64,000 bases of DNA from assembly GCA_917880885.1 (NCBI GenBank), contig OU862908.1:8778501-8842500 (forward strand). Direction: 5' to 3'. The position numbers and the translations under genes are program-made. The DNA is from Limnephilus marmoratus. Taxonomy: Eukaryota > Arthropoda > Insecta > Trichoptera > Limnephilidae. Positions within the stretch are counted from its first letter, which is position 1. Every line of letters starts with the position of its first letter. The notes under the pieces are model-generated. The model did no database searches, had not been told where the DNA came from, and saw nothing but the letters and a program-made list of their open reading frames with translations. Below are positions 40,445-52,307 of the stretch, in pieces.

Positions 40445-43400
40445 TTATATCTTCAGTTTGCCATCAAAGTGTTTCTTCAGGGTTTGCCAGCACTCGTTAT
40501 ACTTTGCATCCAACTTCTGGCAAGTGTCTTCTCCCCATTTCGTCACTGCCATGCTCAGTGATGACTCAAACATGAATGCCTGAAATCAAAAATGGTAACA
40601 CAAATGTACATATTTATAACATAAGCTTCAACAATAAATTCCACAATGGAAAGATATAAAAAGCAACATGTTTTAGGATAAAAATATTGTGGGGATATAA
40701 ATGTAATATCAAATAACCATTATTTTTTTTAACACAGGAGGCTCTTAGAAAATTTATTTTCCTCCGGATCTATTGTCATCTTTGGGGATGACAACAAATG
40801 GAGGGTCTTCTTAAGTAAAGGAAGGAGGGGGATTTCTGGGAAGGAAAAAGGAAAAGGGGTGAATGGAATCCAGAGGTCAGTTTGGTCAGGAACAAAGATA
40901 TTCTAATACAGAAGAGATATGCTATGGTGTCCGCGCAACTGTCGCCGGACTACGCGCTAATTAGCGTAGTTTTCATACAAAAAGAATTTGTTCATTTCGT
41001 TGATTTTTTGAAAATGTGCATTAATATTGGTTAACAATATATTTTGAATAAGGAAAGAATTCGTTCATTTAGTTTAACGTTCGTTTGGTCTATTCGTTAA
41101 TTATTTGTTCTTTTAGTTTATTTGTTAATTGGTAAACAATATCGGCGACACCCGGAAGCGCAGACCCACATAGTAAAAACAGCAGATAGCACATCTACTT
41201 ATATTCCAATATCTTTGGTCAGGAATGTCTTATGAATTCATCCCTCCCAATGCATAGCAAGGTGTTCGGTCGAGAGAGTTCAGCTGAAGATACCAAAGGG
41301 TCTCCCTCATATAACCTCATGGCTGGATCATATCTTGAAAACTTGGTCACAGCACGGGAAACGCTGAATGTGTTCTTGACACCTGCTCATTCGGCATTGG
41401 AAAAAATCAGATAAATATTATTTCTTTATTTTTCCATGAATTATTGGCTCTTAAAATGCACCTGAAGGATTAAAGGTTATGTCTATTCTGGAAAAGTTAG
41501 GCATCCACAATAGGCTATCAACTGTCTGACTACAGTGTACCCTAAGATATTTTTGACGTGTTGACGTGTTTTTGTCGTCAAACTGAGATGTCGAGCCCAG
41601 AGAAGCTCATGGTCGCTGGCAAAGTTGAAAGCAGGAGAAGCAGAAGACCACCGATGTTTTGGAGCGATGGAATATCACAGGCATCTGAAATGTTGGTGTT
41701 GCTCAGCTCCATACAGTGCAGAACCGCGAAGAGTGGAGGAACCTCATTCGCCAGGGGGTTCAGTTCAGAATGGGACTAAGATCCCAACTATCAGGCAACC
41801 TTTAAAGAAGAATGGAATCACATACCTGAGTTCCTACTGCTATTTTCTGTGGGCCAAGTACTGCGTTGCTGGCAGCCTCGAAGCACTCGGTGTCTGGCCC
41901 ATGGGGGGTCATCATAGAGTGGAGGGACGCACCTCCGGGCAGGAAGCCCCCTTCCTTGGCCTCGTAGCTTCCCAGGATCAACCCCATGAACTCACTCATG
42001 CAGTTCCCTAACAACGTGTGTTAAGTATTAGATTTCAAAAATTTTTGATCACCAAATTTTAAGATCAGAAATCTGGATGAATTTAAAATGGTATTTGGTG
42101 TGGATGTTGCGATTTTTTTCTAAGAAATGAATATATACTGTTTTTACATACTGTGATAATATGGTGGCCTGAATGTGTCCTCCTGAACAGACCATCTCGG
42201 AGGGAAAATAACAAAATCGGCGATGGCAGTTCCAGGCTTTGTAGAAGGACACGTTAACACGGTGAAAATCGAAGGATCCTATAATAAAAATTCACATCGC
42301 TATAGTACCTACCTAACTTATCATAACCTCAAATTTTTGATACAGACTATTGGCGACATTTAGTAGAAATAAACAAGAGGGACCTCTACCATAGAGCAAA
42401 AAATTAAAAACATGCTGATGGCAAAGAACTAGTCATTTTTAGTGTAGTTATAAGAACCCATTTTTTTTATTTATTTATTTTTTTTTTTTATTAGTAATAG
42501 AAGGTACACAAATTACAAATAATTTTTATACAGTAATTAATTACATAGTAGAATATTTGATGTACCCCCATAATTAAGCAAGGCTTGTGTGTATGGGGGG
42601 GTAATGCAGCAGTGTTGGTAACAAAACTCTACGTACAAGAAATCATGCTTTATAATTTTGTGTACTCCCTTTATACATATCATGAGAAACTTACGCAATG
42701 ATCAAATGAAACAGAATTGATGACCATAAAGTTCTTCAGTTGATACTTATAGGGAACATAGTTTCCGTGCCATGCAACCACATCAAAGGGAGAATGATCT
42801 TGTTCTGCTATAAACAGGGCGCCTTGGTATTTGTTTATTATTTTGAATCCTGAAAAAGGTTCAAGAAATTAATTTCATGTATGTATTAACATGCTGTTAC
42901 TGAAGGTTGATCATTTGTTGTGAATTTTACCATCAACTTTTTCAAATTTTACCTTTAACTTCTCTGTCTTCGAAAGCAGCTACCGGAGTAAGGAAGTCGC
43001 GTGGATTCGCCAATCCATTTGCACCGATGGGACCCAAATCAGGGAGCTTAAAATGGCCATCAAAAACTTCCAAAATGTAACCTCTGAAATTATATTTTCT
43101 TAATTAAGTATAGCTTTTTGCCAGAGATATATTTATGTAAGTACCTGTGGAATTATGTAGTTTTCTTTGCAAATTAAAAGTAAATTTCGAAATGAAAACT
43201 TCTTTACCACTGTTGTAAATTCAAACTCGATGAAACGAAAAATAGCGACACTAAAAACGAGACAAACCCATACATCTATAGGATTTAGCCCGCCAGAGAA
43301 TGAGATAGTATAATCAGTCTCCTCTTTGTGCGGTGCTTCATAGCCTCCCCACTCTTGTCTACTTTCATCATCATCATCTGTGGCTCTACAACCCAGGTCG

Positions 43401-45825
43401 GGTCTTGGCCTCCAGCAGAGCCTGCCTCCATGACTGTCGGTGTTGTGCTGCGTTGCGCCAGTTTCGGATGCCGATGGTGCTTGCATCCTTCACCACTCCA
43501 TCCAGCCATCGAAGCTTTGGTCTTCCAACTCTTCTCCGACCCCCAGGTGCACCATCCACAATTCGCTTTGGAATATCTCCTTCGCTCATTCTCTGGATAT
43601 GTCCAGCCCACCTGAGTCTTCCAGTTTTGATTTCCTTGGAGATATTAGGGTCCTCGTAAGGGTCTTACGTTAGGGTCCTTGTCTACTTTACTTTGTAGAA
43701 ATTGTTAAAATATATGTAAATGAAACAAAGTAATAAAATAACCTTGAAGGACCATCCACCTCCACGCTGAACCTCATTCCTTGCTGTATTACACATATCT
43801 CATTAGGTCCTGCGCTCAGTTTTCCAAATTCTGTGTTTATTTTCAACTCGCCTTCCTGGGGCACTGAAAGTTAATAAACATTGACCATGAGTTGCTTTGA
43901 GGCACTATAATATTGAGGCAAGGGAGTTAATCCCACTGGCTCCAAGATTAGAAAAGGTGTTACAAGAGTTTTATAAAAATTGCAGGCAAAGGCTTTTAAG
44001 TGACCATACCAACAAACATTTTAATATTAAGACATAATGTTTTCAAAACAAATAACATTGTTCCCTGCCCCAATGCTTTTAGTTTTATCAAATGTTTTGA
44101 AAACGTTTTGCTACATATCATAGTTATTATATACACACGTCATAGTTATTTTATTACTACATATACGTCATAGTTATTATCATGAGTAGGTACTTACCAA
44201 TAAGAAAGTCCCCATCACTGTTATACACCGCAGAGTTGTCCATAGACGTGTTGCATGCGTAGATGTGTATGGCTATTCCGTGCCTACTGCGAGGATCCCC
44301 GGCACCACACACTGTGTGCAGGCCAGATACAAAATCTACTTTACCATCGGTCTCTGCAGGCAGATCGAATGGCTTCCACCTCAACTGAAATAGTAATACA
44401 TGACTTTAAAAGTCTTAAAGGATGTGTGGATATAATGCTGACAGAATGACTAGGTACTGAACCAAAACTATCAGTAATTAACAGAAAAGACCCCAAGTTG
44501 GTCACCTCAAAACCACTAGGCTAAATAGATGCGGAAGCTCTGCCGGGAGAGACAGAGGCTGCTATAGACGAGCGCAAGATAGGGTTATCTGAAGACACCT
44601 CGTTGAAGCAGTGAGTGGTTGGGTCAAGCAACCAGGAGAAACATATAGGAATTATAATGAAAACTAATGTTATTTATAGATCACAAATAAAAACATAAGT
44701 GGTATTACTTTACCTGATTAGGATTCGGATATTGCTCATCCCAATTGTGACTCATATATTTTCCTTCAAGATATTTTGTAAATGGCCTATGGATTACAGA
44801 TGGACGAATTCTGAAAATAATTTCACTGTGAGACACTGACTATAATAATCAATACAGCTAAGGATAACCAGTTGCACAAAACTGGCTGAGAAACTAACTG
44901 TAAACTCTGCCAATCACTGTTAGAATACGGTATTATCGGATGGGGCAGTGCAAATAAAAACATACTAAATCCACTAATTAAAACTCAAAAAGCTATAATG
45001 AAAATTATACTGAAAGTTCCTGTAAGAACTAGCACTGACGAAATCTTCAACAATCTTAACATCATGTCAATTAAACAACTATATTCTAAAACTATACTCA
45101 TTTACATTCATAAGTACAAAACCCAAGAAATAACAACTAATACGTACATTAGAAACACTAGATCTCATGGTCAAAAACTTATCCAACAAGTAACTACTAA
45201 CACAACATTTGGGCAAAAAAGCTTCTTATATTATGGCATTAAACTTTACAATAAAATACCACTCTCACTCAAAAACCTCAACATTATAACATTTAAATTT
45301 CAAATAAAAAGCTGGATACTAAATATAGGGAGATCAGAAATAGAAAATATACTGATATCAAATACAGACTAAAACCAAATCTAGTAATCTGAATTATAAA
45401 AAAAACCACTATCTTATTTACTTTATAATTATTTAAAAAAAATACTACATGATATATGTTATGTCTAATTCATATCAATTTCTTATAATTAAATTATAAT
45501 ATGTAAATGAAATCCTCAGCACGGGAGATCCCAGTGAGGATATCATTATCTCTACTGTTACTAAGAAATGAAGACAATAAATCATTATTATTATATATTA
45601 AAAAAAACAATCAAATACTTAACGAAAATTTGTTATCTAATTAATAAATTACCTATAGAGCCATGAGCGCACATTTTCATGACGGGGCGCGGTGAAGGCT
45701 GACCCGGACAACTGCTCCGGGTACAGGCCGAAGGGGGCCTTCTGGGGGGAATTCCGCCCCTCGGGTAGGGCTTCCTCGTAGCCTGGGGCCGCCGATTGGA
45801 ACTCTGACCCAAAACCTGATAAATA
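40445..45825 (-). CDS. HGD: Homogentisate 1,2-dioxygenase (first small exon not located)
   Basis: Exons on the - strand: 45825-45653, 44810-44714, 44384-44198, 43863-43743, 43083-42953, 42849-42695, 42278-42152, 42007-41826, 40579-40445 (TAA 40447-40445). These give 435 residues; a few N-terminal ones are missing, against 445 in human HGD. It cleaves the homogentisate ring to maleylacetoacetate in cytosolic tyrosine catabolism, using Fe(II). The iron ligands are present in YYHRNCMSEF (His and Glu) and MTPHGPD (His), and the catalytic-base His in [13 protein letters not shown]. Other landmarks are [40 protein letters not shown] and [15 protein letters not shown]. The first listed exon begins after CCTTGAAG, mirroring the human intron right after MAEL. 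The donor of exon 43863-43743 is the weaker GTTATT. Introns carry LINE fragments and other repeats. Confidence 0.95.
40734..40878 (-). repeat. Family S repeat, reversed copy
   Basis: ACACAGGAGGCTCTTAG at the left and GATTTCTGGGAAGGAAAAAG at the right are the reverse complement of the 48520-48640 block. It lies in the last HGD intron. Confidence 0.55.
40915..41220. repeat. Dispersed element, right member of an inverted pair
   Basis: Reverse complement of 38625-38905: TTTGTTCATTTCGTTGATTT, TGGTAAACAATATCGGCGAC, TTATATTCCAATATCTTTGG. It lies in the last HGD intron. Confidence 0.6.
41560..41785 (+). pseudogene. LINE C-terminal fragment in the last HGD intron
   Basis: The frame [20 protein letters not shown], then after a frameshift [12 protein letters not shown], is a standard end of RTE-like reverse transcriptase proteins. 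It is antisense to HGD and broken. Confidence 0.55.
43204..43365. repeat. Dispersed repeat, family 4, copy 3 (interrupted)
   Basis: TTACCACTGTTGTAAATTCA to CCACTCTTGTCTACTTT matches 5094-5245. It is cut at 43365 by the LINE insertion next door. Confidence 0.6.
43366..43677 (-). pseudogene. RTE-type LINE 3' end with 12-bp target duplication
   Basis: On the - strand the frame 43589-43386 reads [19 protein letters not shown], then [17 protein letters not shown] and [15 protein letters not shown], the usual RTE C-terminus. It is followed by a TGA-repeat tail at 43377-43366. The flanks are identical 12-mers CTTGTCTACTTT (43354-43365 and 43678-43689). It is 5'-truncated, lies in an HGD intron, and ends about 50 bp from exon 43863-43743. 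Confidence 0.8.
44885..45597 (+). pseudogene. LINE C-terminal fragment with ATT tail
   Basis: The frame from 44894 has [14 protein letters not shown] and [16 protein letters not shown], the post-reverse-transcriptase signature, then [19 protein letters not shown] and a stop at 45370-45372. About 220 bp of 3' UTR ends in TCATTATTATTAT. It sits antisense in the HGD intron between 44810 and 45653. It is 5'-truncated. Confidence 0.7.
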
Positions 45826-45840
45826 CTTCAAGGCAGGCAA

Positions 45841-46622
45841 TATTTTTTAGAATTAAAAATGTTAAAATATTAATGGTTTATAATACTATCAAATTATAAT
45901 GTTTTAAAAATAAAATTACATTATTTGGCAAAAAATATTATTGCCATTATTAAAAAAATTGCCCCCCAAAAAACACGGAAAATATATATTGCTAATATGA
46001 AAACAAAAAAAGTAAAATTTTTACAGTACTTACCTACTTATATTAAATTTAATATATCCCAAGCCAAATTTTTATATGAATTAATAATGAAAGAGTTATT
46101 ATTATTGTAATTTTTTGTGTATTATTTAAATTTAGGTAAAAATGTAGGCGACTAAATTAAATATCAAATAAGCATTTAAAAAAGAATATCATTTTTTTTT
46201 AATATTTTGGAAGAAGCACTTATTAAATCCGCACAGGGGTGAAAATTGGTAATGAAAATAAATTTCACTCGATAATTAATTTATTTACCTTTAATTGCTC
46301 CATAATATTTCAAATTAACAAAACTTTGGTGCAATATTCGCGTCAACTCTATTCGAAAGAATAAATACAAATAATGATTGGAATCTCGATTGTGGATTAT
46401 ACCTCTTCTGGTGACAACACATTAAAAGGACCAGTTTTAGATAATGTTGCTGAATTATTCAGTATTCAGGTATTGCATTTGTAAACAAACTTAATTTATG
46501 CAAATAATAAATAGTTTTCATAAAGAATTTAAATACCTAACTGCGAAATACGGGTTTTGTTTTGGTATCTACTCTGTTCAGTTCGGTTGCTAAGGAGTGT
46601 GATGAGAATATACAAGTATAAT
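45841..46622. other. AT-rich DNA upstream of the located HGD exons
   Basis: The missing first HGD exon should lie at or beyond here on the - strand. I found no convincing candidate. The 61-codon frame at 45925 is lysine-rich low complexity. Confidence 0.4.
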
Positions 46623-46630
46623 GTATACAG

Positions 46631-47339
46631 CAGTGATTCCCAAAGTGTCCAGCAGTGCCCCCAGGGGTCCACGGGAGACTCGACAGGGGTATACGTTGAT
46701 GTGATAAAAAAATAGTGGTTCATAAATTCTAAGTGGGGGTCCACGAAAATTTATCTGGTTTCGATAGTAAAGAACAAAGATGTTGGCTTTGCTTTACCTA
46801 TCAATGTAGGCAGATAAATACACTACTCAAATAAATTAAGGGAGCAAAAAAAATCTTTAAAAAAAGCATTTTGTAGTTTTAAGATACTAATTTTCAGATT
46901 TTTGGCTAAAAATTTTTAGGAGCTACATTTCTCATAAAATCCTAACAGACAGCGTGAAAAAATAATTTTGCAAATTTTTTTAGTCCACTAATTTTCTGTC
47001 AATCCATCGAGTACATCCCTTTTATTAAAATTTTGACTATTTTTTTTCATTGTTGATTTGCATTTTTAAAGTTGTTAATGTTTAATTTTAATTCTATTAA
47101 GTCTGTAATCATATTATTTTAATAAATAGAACACAAGAAAATATACTGTTTTTCTTTTTATTTTACAACTCCGAATTAAGGGTTGGAACTCGGCCACGAT
47201 GCAAATTTCCATCGTTAGATCTAATCTTCACATTTTTTAATGAGTTTTGGGAATATGGTAGAAATGTAGCAGCAGGGGGTCCACCGAAAGCAGTAAAATT
47301 TTGAAAGTGGTCTACAAGAAAAAAGTTTGGAAACCTCTG
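46631..47339. mobile_element. hAT-type non-autonomous element with 8-bp duplication
   Basis: Ends are CAGTGATTCCCAAAGTG on the left and, reversed, CAGAGGTTTCCAAACTT, a classic hAT terminus. They are flanked by GTATACAG (46623-46630) and GTATGCAG (47340-47347). It is 709 bp and has no transposase frame. Confidence 0.8.
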
Positions 47340-47372
47340 GTATGCAGGTGTCCCAAAAGTCAACATTATCCC

Positions 47373-47711
47373 TTGGAGGGCTGATAGACCAACTCATGAC
47401 GGACTAGAATATTATAATATGACTTTGGTAAAAATTCGCTAGTTTTCGAGATATTGACACTTTTATGAATTTTGGGAAAATCAATACCTATATTTATAGG
47501 CACCAATAGTTTTATTTTGGGTTGTGATCAAAAGTAGGACTATTCATCTTAGAATATGGAAATTAGTAGCTGTAGCACTCAAAAAACAGATTTTAGGTAT
47601 TGATTTTCCCAAAATTCATAAAAGTGTCAATATCTCGAAAACTAGCGAATTTTTACCAAAGTCATTTTATAATATTCTAGTCCGTCATGAGTTGGTCTAT
47701 CAGCCCTCCAA
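47373..47711. repeat. 117-bp near-perfect inverted repeat
   Basis: Arms 47373-47489 and 47595-47711 (arm begins TTGGAGGGCTGATAGACCAA) differ by about one base and flank a 105-bp spacer. It is non-coding; the frames in it mirror each other. Confidence 0.8.
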
Positions 47712-48462
47712 TTTATTCATTTATTTTTCAAAAGTAAATACTTTTGAAAAATAAAAATAAATTTGGCGATTCATGAGTTAATTTTTTGTTTAAGCTAACG
47801 ACTCCTCGTATTGTAAAAAAATGTACAACGCCAAACTGGAAGTTATTTAAAAATGCTCATTTAAAATGTTCGAAGCTCGTTACTAAAAACAGTAGATAGG
47901 TACAGCTTTATTTTAAACGGCGTTATCTTCTTATTAAACAACATTCTACCTATTTACATAATATAAAATTCAAGGAAAACAAGAATTAAATTGTTTACAA
48001 TAATGACCGTCAATAACAACCATCCAATGAAATGGCTAGTAAATGCCACACCTCCCGTGAACCCAGTGGAAAATACCTCCTCCATACATACCGAGGAAGG
48101 TACTTAAACATTGTTTGACCAGTAATTGCCGACCTATACTATATTGATTTCTTTTGTTAAAAATCTAAAAAAGCGACCAAAAAGTTACATTAATTATTAT
48201 TAATGAAATATTTGTAATAAGTTGTAGCAGAATGAAGACAGTAATTATTTCTTCAAATGTTTAACATCAAGTGTGCAAAATTTCATCAAGTTACAAAGTT
48301 TTGGTAAGAGGCGGGGATGGGGGTGGTTTTTCGAATTCTCATGTAGACAGTGACCTTCTTGTTATGAAGGTCAAGTGAGGAATATTTCCATTTAAAATTT
48401 AAACTAATTGTTAAGAAACAATTCTACATGCACTATTTTAAATTGATGCTTAATGCAAGTAA
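47712..48462. other. AT-rich spacer
   Basis: No coding or shared repeat was seen. Confidence 0.45.
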
Positions 48463-48660
48463 GTACCTGGGGTGAGGTTTGTCTAGGTCTTGGAGGCGGA
48501 TGACCAGGACACACTGAACCCCAGATTCCTACCCCCCCCTTAAACCCTTTTCCTTTCCAGAACTCTCCTCTCCTTCCTTTTCTTAAAAAAAAGATGACAT
48601 AGGCCCTGAGGGAAATTATTTTCCTCAGAGCCTCCTGTGTGGAGCTCATGTAAAAAAAAA
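48463..48660 (+). repeat. Family S repeat, copy
   Basis: GTACCTGGGGTGAGGTTTGT, ACACACTGAACCCCAGATTC, then GATGACATAGGCCCTGAGGG with a CCTGAGG/CCTCAG hairpin and an A-rich end. Same family as 1758-2200 and 51480-51785. Confidence 0.6.
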
Positions 48661-49063
48661 AAATATCGGCAAATTAATTAATATCAATTGTATTTGGTTT
48701 TTAACTACAAGATCACCGAATAAGGCTACTTGTGAATGCTGGGCGAGAGGCGATCGCATAAGAAATTTACAATTAGTAAATTCATATTCATCCCGCATGC
48801 AGTGTATAAAGTATAATCAGATCTTTAGGCGATCGCGAGTTTACTAACTCCGAATTCGCAGGGAAAACTATTTACCAGATTCACATGAATACATCACGAA
48901 CTCCCGTAGACCTTGCTGGTCTTTTCGATCACAATTAACATGGTAGTGTAAAAATGACTACCGGCAAGTGATCTTGCCCAACGAAAGCTTGCCCGAAAAG
49001 TGACCCAAAAACAAAAGCGAACCTGTCGACCAACATTCACTCTACATCCGGTGTTCTTTTTAA

Positions 49064-49616
49064 CCCTCCGTCGGGCGCAGCCGGCCTCAGAGGCCAACGA
49101 AAGACATTGTTTCTGTCTCCACTTCTCAAAGGCGACCCACCGCCCCTTCCCTCCTTTACTCGCCTAACTCACACGGCGCCTGCCTCAGTCAGTCGTCGGC
49201 CTTTGCACAGCTCACATACAACCTCCGTGGCTTCACAGGCCACCTTCGGCCGATTGGATTTTTTGCCCAGTTTTCCTCTTTTCAGGCATTTTATATACAA
49301 ATGTTTCTACCGAAATAGCTGGAAAATATGCATAATGCTGAAGCTTCTCCTCGACGATGATGCTTCTGAAGATCCAGCTTTGATTTAGAAAAATTGTTTA
49401 AGTACTTATTTTAGTTCGTGGTTGGTAATGTAATAAACTGTTTCTTTTGTGTTAAATTTGGTATAATTCCTTTCTGTAGATCCTAGTAAAGACTACCCGA
49501 CAAGTATTTTGTATTAAAATTAATATAGTGGAAGGTGGAGGGCTAAAATATGTTAGTGGACTCTCAGGCCGGGTGCGCCTGATTTCGGTTCTCCCATGGG
49601 TGCGTCCGACGGAGGG
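49064..49616. mobile_element. piggyBac-type element, TTAA-flanked
   Basis: 553 bp between TTAA at 49060-49063 and 49617-49620. Ends are CCCTCCGTCGGGCGCA and, reversed, CCCTCCGTCGGACGCA. The subterminal GGCCGG motifs are also inverted. A short frame near its middle (MLKLLLDDDASEDPAL, stop at 49386-49388) may be the start of a lost transposase. It is otherwise non-coding. Confidence 0.8.
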
Positions 49617-49620
49617 TTAA

Positions 49621-50306
49621 GTTAATTATTTTTCTTCTTGTTGCAGGTACTTGCTAACCTATTTGGCTTTCTTTCCTCAAGGGTGTTTTTAACACATTAG
49701 AACACTTCTGTCACCGTCACTAAACACACCCTTGAAAAAGTGACATTATTCACCAGCCTTAATATCTAAACCTTTTTTAATCACTTTTCAAAAGTGTTCT
49801 GTTACAGCACATATGATGGCAATATGTAATAATTTTGATAGAAAGGACGGAGAAATTAGAAAACAAAAAAAAATATTTAAATGTTATTGAAATTGGAATA
49901 TTTTTCAAATAATTGATAGAATATGAAAGTATCCACCAAATAATGGAATGGATAAAAAAAACTCAGATAATCAGAGAAATTGAGGACAAATTTGGATGTT
50001 CTGTTTTACTAGCAATAGAGCATCACAGTAAATTCCTTTATTTTACTATTAACAAGATTCAAAGTATTTTGATTCACTTTTATTCTTTTGGTATTTATCT
50101 ACCACTTGAATTCTGAAATTACCAACAAACTGACTTTTTAAAAAGAAAATAGGAATTAACTAACCATCAAACCACCGGACAAACTGTTTTGACACACTCG
50201 TTGCTTTATTTATATTCATATATTATGTGTTATCATCTCTTACATGCTCTTCTGTTATTCTAACAATAAAATAAGTACTTTTTGTTTCTCTACCTCCTAC
50301 TTTTTC
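49621..50306. other. AT-rich spacer
   Basis: The 67-codon frame at 49913 has no domain. At 50160-50215 is a possible LINE-tail fragment. Nothing else is seen. Confidence 0.4.
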
Positions 50307-50488
50307 GGTGACCGGACAACTCGGAATGAAATCAACTCAGAACCCCCTTTAAAAAGTCATTAAAAGTGATGAAAAAAAAAAGGTTAAATAGGTTACGCTA
50401 AGTTAGGGTTATGGGCTATTTTAAAATTATTTTTTCATAGCTTTTAATGACTTTTCAAAGAAGTGTTGAGTTGACTTGGTATGGAACC
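50307..50488. mobile_element. MITE, family 3, copy C
   Basis: The ends are GGTGACCGGACAACTCGGAA and, reversed, GGTTCCATACCAAGTCAACT. The interior matches copy B at 10604. Confidence 0.65.
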
Positions 50489-50494
50489 ATTTTT

Positions 50495-51479
50495 TCACCC
50501 CTTTGGTTTTGTACAAGTTACGAAATAACTTTAATTTATTAGCGATATACATATATTTAATAAAACAAAGCAAACTTTATGACAATCGGTTTATTGCAGC
50601 AAAAATATACAAAAAATAATAATAGATTTTAAATTAAAATTCATTGAAAAAAATCACAATAATTATTATTCATAAAATAAATTTTAACTATGTATTCTGT
50701 ACCATGTCCACTAAGAAATCATACAAAAAAAAACTAAGTACCTAACTAATTAACATGCCTTGCATCGAAAAGGGAACACAAATTACTCTTAAGCAAGCAT
50801 ATTGCACAATTCACTTATGCCTTAAAATAATAAAAATATATGCATATCAAGTTTTTTCATTAGTCCCCTTCATGAAATTGACCAGCAGTTTCATCTTCCC
50901 ATTAATTTTTAACACCTTTTTAAAAATTTATTTATTATAATGTAAATAATTTGTTTATTTGCTGTTTCTATTTCACTTTTTTTCTTTTGAATTAATGAAC
51001 ATTTCAAAGCTCCATAGCTCATCGTGTTAGGGAGCTGTAAATAGTTGCTTTGATGTAGCAATTTCAGACAGAAAGAGCTGCACAAATTTTATAATGCTAG
51101 TGCTCAACAGTGCTTAAATAATAGTACACAACACAGTAAAAATCGTAAGTGCACCCCAGTATTGAATTTGACTCCGGTCTGGAGCACCAAGAACCTTGCA
51201 GAAACAGTCTGTTTGATAGATTTCCCTATTAAAAAATGGATTGTAATCTTTAAAGCGCAGGTGTCAGGTGGGAGTGCTGTCCTTGTTCTACCGGTACTTC
51301 TATGGAAGGTGTTCTGAGGAACCAGCGACATTGATCCCTTCAGCACCCGTGCACAGTCGGGAAAAACTCTAAACGTGCATCCAACATTTGTACACGGTTG
51401 ACATTTGTCACATGAGAAACAAAGAACGGGGCGCTTTATTAAATTCAACAGCTCAGGAACGATTTGCCGGCCTCTGTCT
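50495..51479. other. AT-rich spacer and unidentified segment
   Basis: The 114-codon - strand frame at 51448-51104 has many cysteines but no recognisable arrangement. The segment runs straight into a family S repeat, so it may be part of that retroposon. Confidence 0.35.
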
Positions 51480-51785
51480 CTTTAAGACCGATGTTTCATC
51501 CTTCTAAAGACCTTCCACGCAGCACCCCCAAAGATGACATGGTTCTATGCCAACTCAGAATCAACTCAACTCAACACCTCTTTGAAAAGTCATCAAAAGC
51601 TATGAAAAATAGCCCATAATCTAATCTAACGTAACCTATTTAACCAATTTTTTTAAGTATATTTTTTCATCACTTTTAATGACTTTTCAAAGTAGGTGTT
51701 GAGTTAAATTCATTCTGAGTTGTTCGGTCACCAGATGACGTAGACCCTGAGGGAAATTATTTTCCTCAGGCCTCTTGCGAAGTTA
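51480..51785 (+). repeat. Family S repeat interrupted by a MITE
   Basis: The left part ends AAGATGACAT (51540) and the right part resumes AGATGACGTAGACCCTGAGG at 51733. The family's usual order is restored if the insertion is removed. Confidence 0.65.
51541..51732. mobile_element. MITE, family 3, copy D, with target duplication
   Basis: The interior is strongly palindromic (AACACCTCTTTGAAAAGTCA against TGACTTTTCAAAGTAGGTGT). Flanks AGATGACAT (51532-51540) and AGATGACGT (51733-51741) look like an 8-9 bp duplication, which fits hAT-type insertion. Confidence 0.7.
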
Positions 51786-51800
51786 CTGTAAATAAAATAA

Positions 51801-52307
51801 AAAAATCATATTTTGCATTATAATTACTTAAGACTTGTTTGATTTGAAAATGATTCTCTTTCAGTGTGTAGTAACAGAGTACAGCGTAATGCAGTTAGAA
51901 CAGGGTCATGTCTTGGTAGTCGGTGATTTCACGTCCGTCACGATGGTGGCCCTTCTGCGAATGGGATGTGGAGAGGGTGCACCAGGCGGAGGAGGAAGAG
52001 GCTTCGTTTATCCGCTCCATCTGCGGCTGACGGCGAGCCATCGAAACCTTGATAAGACAAATATCAGATATTAGGTTCTTACAATATTACTAGGCACATG
52101 CACAAATTATGTTCTCCAAGTATCGATGTCATTAGAAACATGATGTCTGAAGGTCGTCATCTCTTTTTGGAGAGGGTTTTCACTTCACTTTACCTTATAC
52201 TGAGTTATGACGTATCAAAGTTTGCAAAGATGATTTCTCATAATCCATTTACCAATTTCTGATTTTGAGGTGGAATCTTGAATCAAGTACTTTAATTGAA
52301 CATATTT
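51801..52307. other. Unassigned spacer
   Basis: The 79-codon frame at 51835-52074 is glycine-rich in one part with no known domain. No repeat was recognised. Confidence 0.35.

Noticed and set aside
43285..43673. Several overlapping 67-117 codon frames on both strands
   Set aside because: Only the - strand frame ending in a LINE C-terminus is recognisable; the others are shadows of it.
48894..49097. First exon of HGD (- strand ATG near 48942 followed by a GT)
   Set aside because: The donor (GTCTAC) is weak, the encoded residues do not resemble HGD N-termini, and part of the frame lies in the piggyBac-type element.
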